A stretch of DNA of 64,000 nucleotides from Andalucia godoyi (Eukaryota; Discoba; Jakobea; Jakobida; Andaluciidae). Positions within the stretch are counted from its first letter, which is position 1. Each line of letters begins with the position of its first letter. The stretch is taken from contig VRVR01000007.1 of the NCBI GenBank assembly GCA_009859145.1, positions 310,001 to 374,000 on the forward strand. Reading direction: 5' to 3'. The notes below the pieces were generated by a model. That model was not told the DNA's origin. It saw nothing but the letters and a program-made list of their open reading frames with translations, and did no database searches. Below, in pieces: positions 38,900 to 47,045 of this stretch. The position numbers and the translations under genes are program-made.

Positions 38900-39910
38900 A
38901 TGTCAGCTGCGTCGGATAAAAAGCACTTACGAGTGTCACTTCAGGAGCTGCGTCAGATGATGATGAGAACTGACATATCGTATCGAGATGCCCGTCCGTG
39001 CTCCTCTCCTTCGACTCACACTGTTGCTTTTCCCAAACTTATCAGTGAGCCCGTTTCTGCAAAGGACACTTATTTGCAGTCTCGGTCCAGAAGTTCGTCT
39101 TTGATGGGCTCGCCAGCCCCTCCTTCTCCACAACAACAACAACAGCGGCAGCAGCAGCAGCAAGAGACGGGAAAAGGTGAAGAGGGGGCAGAGGAAAGAG
39201 AAGCAGAGGAAGCACGAAAAAAGACGAAGAGTAGTGTCGACCGAAAGTCTGGAGTCGGGAGGAAGAAACCGCAGCCATTTGGTCGGCATGGGAGTGACAT
39301 AACAGAATCGGTGGGAAGCAGTACGAGGCCTGTCAGCAGACGCGGGGCGCTTCAGCTTGAGCAGTGGATGGACAGTTCGATGGCAGAGCTGGAGCCGCTG
39401 GAAAGAAGCGATCCGGAGACGTTTCTCGCTGCGTCTCGAGAGCTGTATAACTCAGTGTTGCAGGAGCTGGTGAGACAGGTAAGTCTGGATTGCGTAGATC
39501 GAGGAAGAGTTCTTGCTCGTGTCTGGGTACGGTTCATGGCGCTATTCCAGCACTTGACTAAGCAGGCACAGCTTTCGCAGATGAATTATGAGCACCAAAC
39601 ACAGCTTATGAAGGAAGACTTGGTTGCGCTCCGCGATCTTTATGATAAGGATGTCTCTTCCTTGCGAGATGCGCTCCAGGGAAGCTTTACAGACCTTGAT
39701 AAGTACCACAAAATCATCCTGATGAAAACCATAGAGAACCGCAATCAGGCTACCGAGACGGATGCACTGAAGAAAAGGATCGAATTTCTCGAAGCGCAGC
39801 TCCATGAAAAGCAAAACGAAGGATCCCTTTCCCATCGACTCTTGGACGTTCAAGAAAAACTCGGGCTGTCAGACGGTCTTGGGTTCGCTGCGTCGATTCC
39901 AAAGCCTTGA
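38900..39910 (+). CDS. Axonemal dynein light-chain domain protein (p28/DNALI1 or AXDND1 type)
   Basis: Residues 1-150 of this 336-residue protein are disordered with a Q-run and E/K-rich segments; from about 165 on it is helical. The block FLAASRELYNSVLQELVRQV followed by DCVDRGRVLARVW matches the Ax_dynein_light family (RELYxxxFxELIRQVxxxCxERGxLLxRV). p28-type chains belong to inner-arm dyneins; AXDND1-type relatives share the block in other contexts. The long disordered head and coiled-coil tail (DALKKRIEFLEAQLHEKQ) fit the latter better. ATG 38900 follows AAGAAGGATCGTGGTAGAAAGA. With the LRRC56-like gene it supports a motile flagellum. Confidence 0.72.
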   Translation: MSAASDKKHLRVSLQELRQMMMRTDISYRDARPCSSPSTHTVAFPKLISEPVSAKDTYLQSRSRSSSLMGSPAPPSPQQQQQRQQQQQETGKGEEGAEEREAEEARKKTKSSVDRKSGVGRKKPQPFGRHGSDITESVGSSTRPVSRRGALQLEQWMDSSMAELEPLERSDPETFLAASRELYNSVLQELVRQVSLDCVDRGRVLARVWVRFMALFQHLTKQAQLSQMNYEHQTQLMKEDLVALRDLYDKDVSSLRDALQGSFTDLDKYHKIILMKTIENRNQATETDALKKRIEFLEAQLHEKQNEGSLSHRLLDVQEKLGLSDGLGFAASIPKP

Positions 39911-40419
39911 TCAAAGGCTCCCCTTTATGAATCCTAACCCTTCAGTTTTTCCAGTAAGTACATACCATACTGCTTAGTTTCAGTATGAATCTGGGCTCTT
40001 CATTTCTCTCTCTGTTCTTCTTGTCTCTTTTTGCTCCCCTTTCTGCGCGAACCATGATGGCGCATGCACTTCTGTGTGCTGGGTCCTTGCGCCCCTCCAC
40101 TAGACGACTGATCCCGTAGGATCGACCGTCATGCAACACTGCAATAGTACCAACTAGGGCCAATTAGGGTTTGATACAATGTGCGTTGCAGAGGCGGAAA
40201 CTGCTGCATCCTGACGTGCGCACACATGAGCGGGACAATCCAAAAAGAATGCGCGATACTCGGTCCTTTTTCTTTTTTCAATCTCATCGTCGTTTCCCCC
40301 CTACTTTTCAATGTTTTTTCTTCTTCTCTTCTTCATTTAAATTTAAATCATTATTTCTTCTTCTTCTTTTTTCCTTCTTCTGGTGTTGGTGCTGTTGGTC
40401 ATAGGAGAGAGAGATCGAG
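39911..40419. other. Intergenic, nothing recognised
   Basis: Mixed sequence, becoming pyrimidine-rich from 40260 to 40400 and ending with GGAGAGAGAGATCGAG directly before the next ATG. No gene was seen. Confidence 0.6.
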
Positions 40420-41436
40420 ATGAAGGTTTGTGATGGATTGTGGGACTCCGTGGGCAGAACGCCGCTTGTGGAGCTGAAAACTCTTTCGGAGCTTCTCGGC
40501 TGTCGGATTCTGGGGAAGGCTGAGTGGCTGAACCCCGGTGGATCTGTGAAGGATCGCGCTGCAAAGTATCTTATTGATGCAGCCGAGAAGTCGGGAAAAC
40601 TTGTGCCGCACTCTGGAATGACGATTGTCGAAGCATCTGGAGGAAACACGGCACTTGCGCTTGTTCTTCTTTCTCGCGCACGAGGCTACAATTGCATTTT
40701 CACGATCCCAGAAACTGTTTCTCCAGAGAAAATCAATATGATGAAGCGACTTGGAGCGCAGGTTGTGTTGTGTCCGATCGTCCCCTTTTCGGACGACCGG
40801 CACTTTTACCATCAAGCACGAAAAATCGCAGAAGAAACACCCGGTGCGTACTGGACCGATCAGTTCATGAACATTGCAAACTCGAATTCGCACTTTGAGA
40901 CAACGGCCCCGGAGATCTGGGATCAGACCGATGGCGAAATCAGTGGTTTTGTGTGCGCAGCAGGGACAGGGGGAACGATTTCTGGGATTTCGCGGTTTCT
41001 CAAGGAAAAGAAGGGTGCCGCGTGCAGTGTGCATCTTGTGGACTGTGGTGGTTCAGGGCTTAAAAGTTATGTGGAAACAGGGACGTTTGTGGTCGAAGGA
41101 TCGACACAGGCGGAGGGAATTGGAATTGGAAGGCTCGTAGAGAACTTTGCGACGGCGGTTGTCGACGGCGCGTTCTTCTGCACCGACGCAGAGGCTTTCC
41201 GAATGATTTCATGGCTCATCGCAAAGGAAGGTCTTGTACTGGGTCCTTCAGCTGCGCTCAATGTTGTTGGTGCAGTCAAACTTGCTCGAAAACTGGGTCC
41301 GGGAAATACGATTGTGACGGTTCTCTGTGACGCGGGCGAACGGTATCAAAAGAAGGTCTTTGACGTCGAATGGCTCAAGTCCCAGAACTTGTTTTTTGAC
41401 GGATCACTGGACGCTGATCTCAACTGGATTCTCTAA
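40420..41436 (+). CDS. Cysteine-synthase-like PLP enzyme (fold-type II)
   Basis: The 338 residues form a fold-type II PLP enzyme of the cysteine synthase/CBS group. Visible are GRTPLVEL (12-19), the PLP lysine Lys44 in GGSVKDR, the Asn loop (EASGGNTA, 71-78), the phosphate-binding loop AAGTGGTISG, and the late GPSAALN. The normal reaction is O-acetylserine (or O-phosphoserine) plus sulfide to cysteine. The Asn loop differs from the usual TSGNTG, which may change substrate use. It resembles the fungal mitochondrial-type (YGR012W/MCY1) branch more than plant enzymes; I see no clear targeting peptide. It may be a paralogue with another beta-replacement role. Confidence 0.82.
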   Translation: MKVCDGLWDSVGRTPLVELKTLSELLGCRILGKAEWLNPGGSVKDRAAKYLIDAAEKSGKLVPHSGMTIVEASGGNTALALVLLSRARGYNCIFTIPETVSPEKINMMKRLGAQVVLCPIVPFSDDRHFYHQARKIAEETPGAYWTDQFMNIANSNSHFETTAPEIWDQTDGEISGFVCAAGTGGTISGISRFLKEKKGAACSVHLVDCGGSGLKSYVETGTFVVEGSTQAEGIGIGRLVENFATAVVDGAFFCTDAEAFRMISWLIAKEGLVLGPSAALNVVGAVKLARKLGPGNTIVTVLCDAGERYQKKVFDVEWLKSQNLFFDGSLDADLNWIL

Positions 41437-41693
41437 CGAAGGAAACGTAAGCAAACAAAAAGTGCGCTTCCCTTCGCATAACCGGATCGAAATCAACAGG
41501 GGAGGGGAGCAGGAATGGTAAACCAAGAACGAGAACACGACGCGGTTTACAAGGTACCGGGTGGACTCTCATCCACGCACATACACAGACCGGCAGACAG
41601 ACGATACACTGAAAATTAAATAAAAGAATCGAAAGCACGGTAATTTCAAGAAAGCACAAACACACAACAACAACAACAACAACAACCCCAGCC

Positions 41694-42264
41694 TTACAAT
41701 GCCTTCTTGGTGCCGAATCGGGCCTTGTATTGAGAGTCCATAGCCTTGGAGACCCTTCCCTTGAGATTTGGATACAGACCCAGGAAGAATGCCGTTTCGA
41801 CATTTACAAAGAGCAGCGCAACCCAGAAGAAGACGTTTTCCAGCAGGGCGGGTCTGGTACCCTCAAAGACGCCGTGTCCGACAAACTGGATTGCCCACGA
41901 GAACACGTGTCCAAAGACAGCGTACGACAGAGCAGCTTGTCCAAAGTGGAAGACGGTGTAGTTTGCCGCGACCCACAAGAGTGACATTTGGACGGCAGTG
42001 ATGAGTCCCAGCACAAAATGCAGCTTGATAAAGTACAGACCCATGAGAACCACGACAGGCAGAATGTACTGATTGATGCTCATCAGGGAATAGGAAGTCT
42101 GGAAAAGATGATTGGGAGTCTGCAGACCCGGAATAAACGATATCATGATCATCAACGTGTAGAAGATCATCGGAACAAATAAACAATGGATAAACTGATT
42201 GACTCCATTTCGGTGGTACTTGCCATAATCAGCCATGGCATCCACAAGCGACCAGCGATTCACC

Positions 42265-42266
<2 letters not shown>
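41694..42266 (-). CDS. Mpo1-like (DUF962) membrane protein
   Basis: The 190-residue protein has the DUF962 start DYGKYHRNGVNQFIHCLFVP, four or five membrane helices, and a C-terminal KGRVSKAMDSQYKARFG tail. Yeast Mpo1 is an ER Fe(II)-dependent dioxygenase in alpha-oxidation of 2-hydroxy fatty acids from phytosphingosine; the conserved His residues (HRN, FIHC, later FVGHG) are present. ATG 42266 is chosen because the 36 codons before it translate the (GA)n repeat as a Glu-Arg run and T-rich sequence. The flank 41437-41693 has CAA repeats only. It may work downstream of sphingoid bases, but no linkage to the distant KDSR gene is shown. Confidence 0.85.

Positions 42267-42268
<2 letters not shown>

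Positions 42269-42300
<32 letters not shown>
42269..42300. repeat. (CT)16 microsatellite touching a start codon
   Basis: On the minus strand this reads (GA)16-AA-ATG, ending exactly at the Mpo1-like start. The junction is identical to that of the FAXC-like gene at 602. Confidence 0.96.
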
Positions 42301-42307
<7 letters not shown>

Positions 42308-42686
42308 CTTCTGTTTTGCAAAACCTTGATTTTGTTTTAGAAAAAACCAAAAAGAAAAAAAAATTAAAAATCAAGACAATGCTTGCACATTAAAAAATGC
42401 AAATGAGAGCTAATAATAAAGGCAGTGGTCCGGTGCATTGCAGCACTCCGCATGACATTGAAAAGAGGGGAGGTCCGGAAGAATTTGATTGACGGAGCCT
42501 CAAGCATCAAAGCACAGCGGGTCCGCTGGCGAAGCAGCCCAGCACTTGACTCTCCACGTACAGGCGCGGAGGCTCGTGCCTTAGTATTCCTCATGCTGCT
42601 TGTATTGCGTGTATCGCTTTTAGGGGCGTGGGACGTGAGGCGTGAGAACTGGGCTGGTCGTTTCCCGCAACTCGCAGGCGTACTGG

Positions 42687-42714
42687 GAGATAGAGATAGA
42701 GATAGAGATAGAGA
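42687..42714. repeat. (GATAGA)n repeat before the aminopeptidase start
   Basis: A short hexamer repeat of GA/GATA units ends six bases before ATG 42720. Confidence 0.9.
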
Positions 42715-42719
42715 GGGCC

Positions 42720-45278
42720 ATGGGATTTGGGCTTTCGAACGGGCTTTTGCGAAATGTGATTGCAACGCGGTACGAGATTCATTTGATTCCGGATGTTTCG
42801 ACGTTTACGACGTTTGCCGGGCAGGTCGCGATTGATTTTGAGGTTGCTGAGAAGTGCGACAGTGTCGTGCTGAATGCGTTTGAGTTGATTATCGACTTGG
42901 CTATTGTGGGCGGATGTGGGCGCTGCAAATCCGTCGAGTATGACTCCGGAACACAGACGGTGAGGTTTCAGCTTGGACGATCGTTTGAGCCGAAGCAGAG
43001 ATTCCAGCTCGTTGTATCGTACCGAGGTGTTTTGAACGATCAAATGGTTGGGTTCTATCGGTCAAAAACATCCCTTGGGACGTACTGTGCTGTGTCGCAG
43101 ATGGAAGACATCTACTTTCGGAGAGCCGTGCCCTCGCAGGACCACCCGTTGTTCAAAGCGACGTTTGCGATCCGCATGACGGTGCCTTCCGGATTTACCT
43201 GCCTGTCCAATATGCCTGCAAAGACGAGCGAGGCTTTGCTGGATGGTGGGGATGATGGCGACGGCGGACTTGTGCGACATGTGTTTGAAGATACACCGCG
43301 GATGTCCACTTACTTGTGTGCGTTTATCGTGGGGAAGTTTGATGCGGTTCAAGCGACGACGGACTCTGGAGTGCTGATTCGCGTATTTGTGCCTGTGGGT
43401 CAGCAGAGGCGAGGGTTGTTTGCACTGGATGTTGCTGTGAAGGGGCTCGGCTATTTTGAAAGCTTCTTTGATTCCAAGTATCCGCTTCCGAAGCTGGACT
43501 TAATTGCAGTCCCGGACCATCCATTCGAGGCAATGGAAAACTGGGGCGCTCTCGTGTTTAGCGAAAGCCATCTGCTTTGCGATGATTCCACGTCGGTCGA
43601 CGTCCGCCAGAATATCGCGCTGGTAATCCTACATGAAATCTCGCATTGCTGGTTTGGAAATTTGGTGACGTTCCGAGACTGGAATGGCCTATGGCTTAAC
43701 GAAGGGTTTGCTACGTGGGCTGAACACGTTGCTTGCGACGCACTGTTTCCGGAGTGGAACGTGTTTCGCAAGTTTGTTTCCTGCGACGGTGCCAGCGCTC
43801 TCAAACTGGCTTCTCTAGAGTCTGCGCACCCTGTGGATGTCCCCATCCAGTCGGAGTCGGAGATCAACGAGATCTTCGATGCCATTTCGTATCAGTTTGG
43901 ATGTTGGCTGATTCGAATGCTGTATCAGGCACTGGGGGCCACGGAGATGCGGGATGGCATACGAAAGTATCTACGAACGCATGCGTACTCCAACGCCAAG
44001 ACTGAGGACCTGTGGGCTTCCCTGGGGTCCTCATGCGGCCTGGATCTGCAGACGCTGATGAGCACATGGTCGAAAAAGAGCGGATATCCGCTTCTTTCGG
44101 TGCTAGAAGAGAGGGAAGGGCTGTGGCAGGTTCGTCAATCGAGATTCCTGCTCTCCGGTACCGTGTTTCCTGAAAACGACGTGCTGGACAGGAATCCTCT
44201 GTGGAGCATACCCATTTCACCAGGCACGTTCGCAAGCGATAGAGAATTTGCGTTGAAGGCCCCCGTAACCGGAAAACTCAACGAGGGGCAGTATTTTCCG
44301 TACCGCGTGTTGTACACACCGTCTCAGTGGAAGCGTCTCATCGCCTCGCTGCCTTCGTTTCCAGACCCCCTTGATAGATTCGGGCTTGGTGACGATGCGT
44401 GCGCTCTTTCTTTTGCTGGTTTCCTCGCTCCAGATATCTTCTTGGACGTCTTTGCAGCTCTGGCACGGGAAAAGGAGGATGATGTTGCAGCGTGGAACCT
44501 GGTCGGGAGTGTTCTAGGGTTGCTGTCCTCTGCTTTGCACGAATATCGCCCATTGTTCAGAATGTTCGTCTGCAAGTTGCTGAAGCCAGCATTGTTCCGG
44601 ACGGGCTATCATTTTCTCGCAGCGGATTCGAGCAGCTCTTCACTTATTCGGGAATTGCTGCTGTCGTGGCTATCGTATGTCGGAGACGAGGACACTGTGG
44701 AATGGGTTCGCACGTCGTTTGCCCATCGTTTGATAGCGCCCCTACATCCAAGCGCCCGCTGCGTTGTGTATTCTTGTCACGTTCGCAGTTTTCAAGGTCT
44801 TGACGATGTTCTGTCGATTTTGGAGTCCGCAGCTACTGAGGAAGAACGAGAGGACTGCATCCGTGCGCTGGGATGCGCTACAAAGCCGGAAGGAATTCGC
44901 CGTATTTTAGACTGTGCTCTGGATGAAAATGTGGTGCGAACTCAAAATCTCTGCCCCCTGCTGTCTGCGATTTCCAGAGAAACAGCGGATGGAGAGACGG
45001 CTGCATGGGAATGGATCAAGACGAATTGGATCCTTATTTTGCATCGATATGCGGACTGTGGAGCTCTCATTGGACGGTTGCTGCAGGGGACGTTGTCGCA
45101 TGTTTGTTCCCAGACACTGTTTGCAGACGTGTCGAAATTCTTGGTCGACAACACACCCCATTCTGCTGCGCGATCCGTCAAACAGACTCTTGAGTTCATG
45201 GAGGCAAACATTCGGTGGAAACGGCGAGATGGCGAAGCAATTGTGTCGTGGCTACGGAGATTTGGCCAAGACGCCTGA
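42720..45278 (+). CDS. M1 family zinc aminopeptidase (puromycin-sensitive/ERAP type)
   Basis: This metallopeptidase removes N-terminal amino acids from peptides. The 852 residues contain the N-terminal beta domain (1-about 195), the exopeptidase motif EAMEN (270-274) that grips the free N-terminus, zinc site HEISH (305-309) with the second Glu in NEGFATWAEH, a linking beta domain (about 460-550) and a C-terminal helical ERAP1-like domain. The usual GAMEN is EAMEN here. No signal peptide or anchor is present, so it is probably cytosolic, like the puromycin-sensitive enzyme. ATG 42720 is preferred over a longer frame that translates the GATAGA repeat as Glu-Ile repeats. Confidence 0.93.
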   Translation: MGFGLSNGLLRNVIATRYEIHLIPDVSTFTTFAGQVAIDFEVAEKCDSVVLNAFELIIDLAIVGGCGRCKSVEYDSGTQTVRFQLGRSFEPKQRFQLVVSYRGVLNDQMVGFYRSKTSLGTYCAVSQMEDIYFRRAVPSQDHPLFKATFAIRMTVPSGFTCLSNMPAKTSEALLDGGDDGDGGLVRHVFEDTPRMSTYLCAFIVGKFDAVQATTDSGVLIRVFVPVGQQRRGLFALDVAVKGLGYFESFFDSKYPLPKLDLIAVPDHPFEAMENWGALVFSESHLLCDDSTSVDVRQNIALVILHEISHCWFGNLVTFRDWNGLWLNEGFATWAEHVACDALFPEWNVFRKFVSCDGASALKLASLESAHPVDVPIQSESEINEIFDAISYQFGCWLIRMLYQALGATEMRDGIRKYLRTHAYSNAKTEDLWASLGSSCGLDLQTLMSTWSKKSGYPLLSVLEEREGLWQVRQSRFLLSGTVFPENDVLDRNPLWSIPISPGTFASDREFALKAPVTGKLNEGQYFPYRVLYTPSQWKRLIASLPSFPDPLDRFGLGDDACALSFAGFLAPDIFLDVFAALAREKEDDVAAWNLVGSVLGLLSSALHEYRPLFRMFVCKLLKPALFRTGYHFLAADSSSSSLIRELLLSWLSYVGDEDTVEWVRTSFAHRLIAPLHPSARCVVYSCHVRSFQGLDDVLSILESAATEEEREDCIRALGCATKPEGIRRILDCALDENVVRTQNLCPLLSAISRETADGETAAWEWIKTNWILILHRYADCGALIGRLLQGTLSHVCSQTLFADVSKFLVDNTPHSAARSVKQTLEFMEANIRWKRRDGEAIVSWLRRFGQDA

Positions 45279-45635
45279 ATAACTGAGTCTTTTTCAATTT
45301 TTTCCCTGTCTTTCGCGACGGCCTCTGTCTTTTTTCCTTGTCTCCTCTGCTTTGTTTGCTCATGCATTCTCTGGCGGTCAGGCTTCGAGTGGATGCTGCG
45401 ATAATGTGCATCATTCTTTACTGTACAGAGGAGAGGAACATAAGCAAGACAAAACAATCGCAACAATCGCAACAATCGCAACAATCGCAACAATCGCAAC
45501 AACCGCAACAAACAAGCAAACAAAAACAAAAAAGCACGCACTCCAGTGGTTAAGCAGCCATAACATGTGGGTACTTCGACTCGGCATCCTGTATGCCCGA
45601 CAATGAAATGGCACATGCGCCGAAAAAACGACGAC
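45279..45635. other. Convergent 3' region with 9-bp repeat
   Basis: About six copies of the 9-mer CAACAATCG occupy 45455-45505 with decay to 45515. T/C-rich sequence precedes them. No gene was seen. Confidence 0.8.
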
Positions 45636-46820
45636 CTAGAAAGACTTTGGAGGTGAAGCTGTGCCAAGCAGTAGCGAGCCAGTCATGCCGGAGTTTGCCA
45701 TTGCTGTTGCACATGTGTGGAACAGCGCGGACTCGAGAGCAAGTTGTCGAGACTTTGCTTCCAAGGAGTCTGCAGCATCTTGGACAAGTTTTGAAGCAGA
45801 GATGGGCGGAATGTCGTGAGGGAGCTTCTGTGGATTGGAAGCGGTGGTCACAGGCTCGTGCGCTGGCAGCGCCGTAGGTTGCAGAAGTGAGTCTTGGGTG
45901 TCGTATGAGCAGTCCCATAGAACAAGGTTTTCTGCCGCAGCCAGACCCATTGTGCGTACATTGCACGAGTCGTGGCCTTGGAGAAGCTGCTCCACCTGCA
46001 CCACGGACACGGATCCCTTGCCAACCTGCAGCAGAACCGCCATCATGCATCGCACTTGGTGGTACAGGAAGCTTGATCCTCGAATGTGAAAGGCATAGAT
46101 GGGAAACTGTGGAACGTGAAGCCCGGACAGTTTGATGATTCTCGATTCGTAGACGTCGCGAAGAAACGACCCACAGGACTCCTCGTCTTCTGCCGCAGCA
46201 GTTTCGTCGAACTCGGCGTTCGGAGCCACAAGGCCTGGGCCACTACCCGCAGAACCAGACGATGCACGGCTTCGCGAAGGTCTGCACAGCAACTGAAAGT
46301 TAACTTGGGATCCCACAAACCTTGCAGCGGCACTGTTCATTTCGCACACGTCAAGGCTGCCGTTCTCTGGAGCACCAAATAAGTACAAGTACGTCCGCGA
46401 TTTGCAAATAAACCGCGCATGAAACGTCTCGGATGCTCTTTGAGCCTGGTATATCCGAATGGACTCAGGGAGCGACTTGTTCATGCTCTTCACAAACAGC
46501 GATAGATCCTGCATCTGCCGAACCCTCAACGACACCACCTGTCCCATTGCCGACACGCCCTTGTCAGTACGACCGCACCTTGAATACGAAATCACGTGTC
46601 GGTTTGTGCTCGGAACCATGTTTGTACGAACCAGCGCGCGAAACATATAGTCTTCTACAGAGCTCCCCGAGTCATCCAAGAAGTAGTCATGCGTCATCGA
46701 ATGTGACGTTGCGAACCCTTGAAATGCTGGTCCATAGTAAAAAAACTTGACTGCAATCGGCTCGATCACCTGTTTTGTCCAGTCCATCACTTTCCGCCGC
46801 TTCGCTTCTCGACTAATCAT
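45636..46820 (-). CDS. PUS3: tRNA pseudouridine(38/39) synthase (PUS3/Deg1)
   Basis: The enzyme isomerises U38 and U39 in the anticodon stem-loop of tRNAs. The 394 residues carry the TruA-family catalytic block SYSRCGRTDKGVSAMGQV with Asp86, the FFYYGPAFQGFA strand, and the later IYAFHIRGSSFLYHQVRCMM with the conserved HQVR arginine. SRCGRTDKGVSA is typical of the eukaryotic Deg1/PUS3 branch rather than PUS1. ATG 46820 is the first in-frame ATG; it is preceded by GAGTGAGTGAAAAG and a compound repeat. A basic KRRK stretch at residues 7-10 may aid nuclear import. About 90 residues of extra tail follow the domain. Confidence 0.93.
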   Translation of the reverse strand: MISREAKRRKVMDWTKQVIEPIAVKFFYYGPAFQGFATSHSMTHDYFLDDSGSSVEDYMFRALVRTNMVPSTNRHVISYSRCGRTDKGVSAMGQVVSLRVRQMQDLSLFVKSMNKSLPESIRIYQAQRASETFHARFICKSRTYLYLFGAPENGSLDVCEMNSAAARFVGSQVNFQLLCRPSRSRASSGSAGSGPGLVAPNAEFDETAAAEDEESCGSFLRDVYESRIIKLSGLHVPQFPIYAFHIRGSSFLYHQVRCMMAVLLQVGKGSVSVVQVEQLLQGHDSCNVRTMGLAAAENLVLWDCSYDTQDSLLQPTALPAHEPVTTASNPQKLPHDIPPISASKLVQDAADSLEAKSRQLALESALFHTCATAMANSGMTGSLLLGTASPPKSF

Positions 46821-46825
46821 CTTTT

Positions 46826-46847
46826 CACTCACTCACACACACACACA

Positions 46848-46890
<43 letters not shown>

Positions 46891-46901
46891 TCACTCACTC
46901 C
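46826..46901. repeat. Compound, nearly symmetric (ACTC)(AC)n(TC)n(AC)n(ACTC) repeat
   Basis: The blocks are arranged almost as a palindrome of motifs: CACTCACTC, (AC)n, (TC)n, (AC)n, TCACTCACTC. It sits directly in front of the PUS3 start (minus strand). Confidence 0.92.
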
Positions 46902-47045
46902 GTCTCACTCTCCTGAATTTATCCTTTGTGGAAAACCCGACTGTCCATTCGGGGCTCTGTCTCAAGTGATGCTCTCTTCTTTCTGCGCTGCAAAACTCAA
47001 GAAACGTACAACAGGCAAGTAGTGCTGACCAGGCTGGCGGCCGGC

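Larger units (their letters stand above)
42267..42719. other. Divergent promoter region between two purine leaders
   Basis: The space separates the Mpo1-like and aminopeptidase genes. Each end is a GA-type repeat on its own coding strand. The middle has mixed composition without a recognised element. Confidence 0.65.

Noticed and set aside
42642-42719. Upstream extension of the M1 aminopeptidase
   Set aside because: It begins without an ATG and encodes an Ile-Glu run from the GATAGA repeat.
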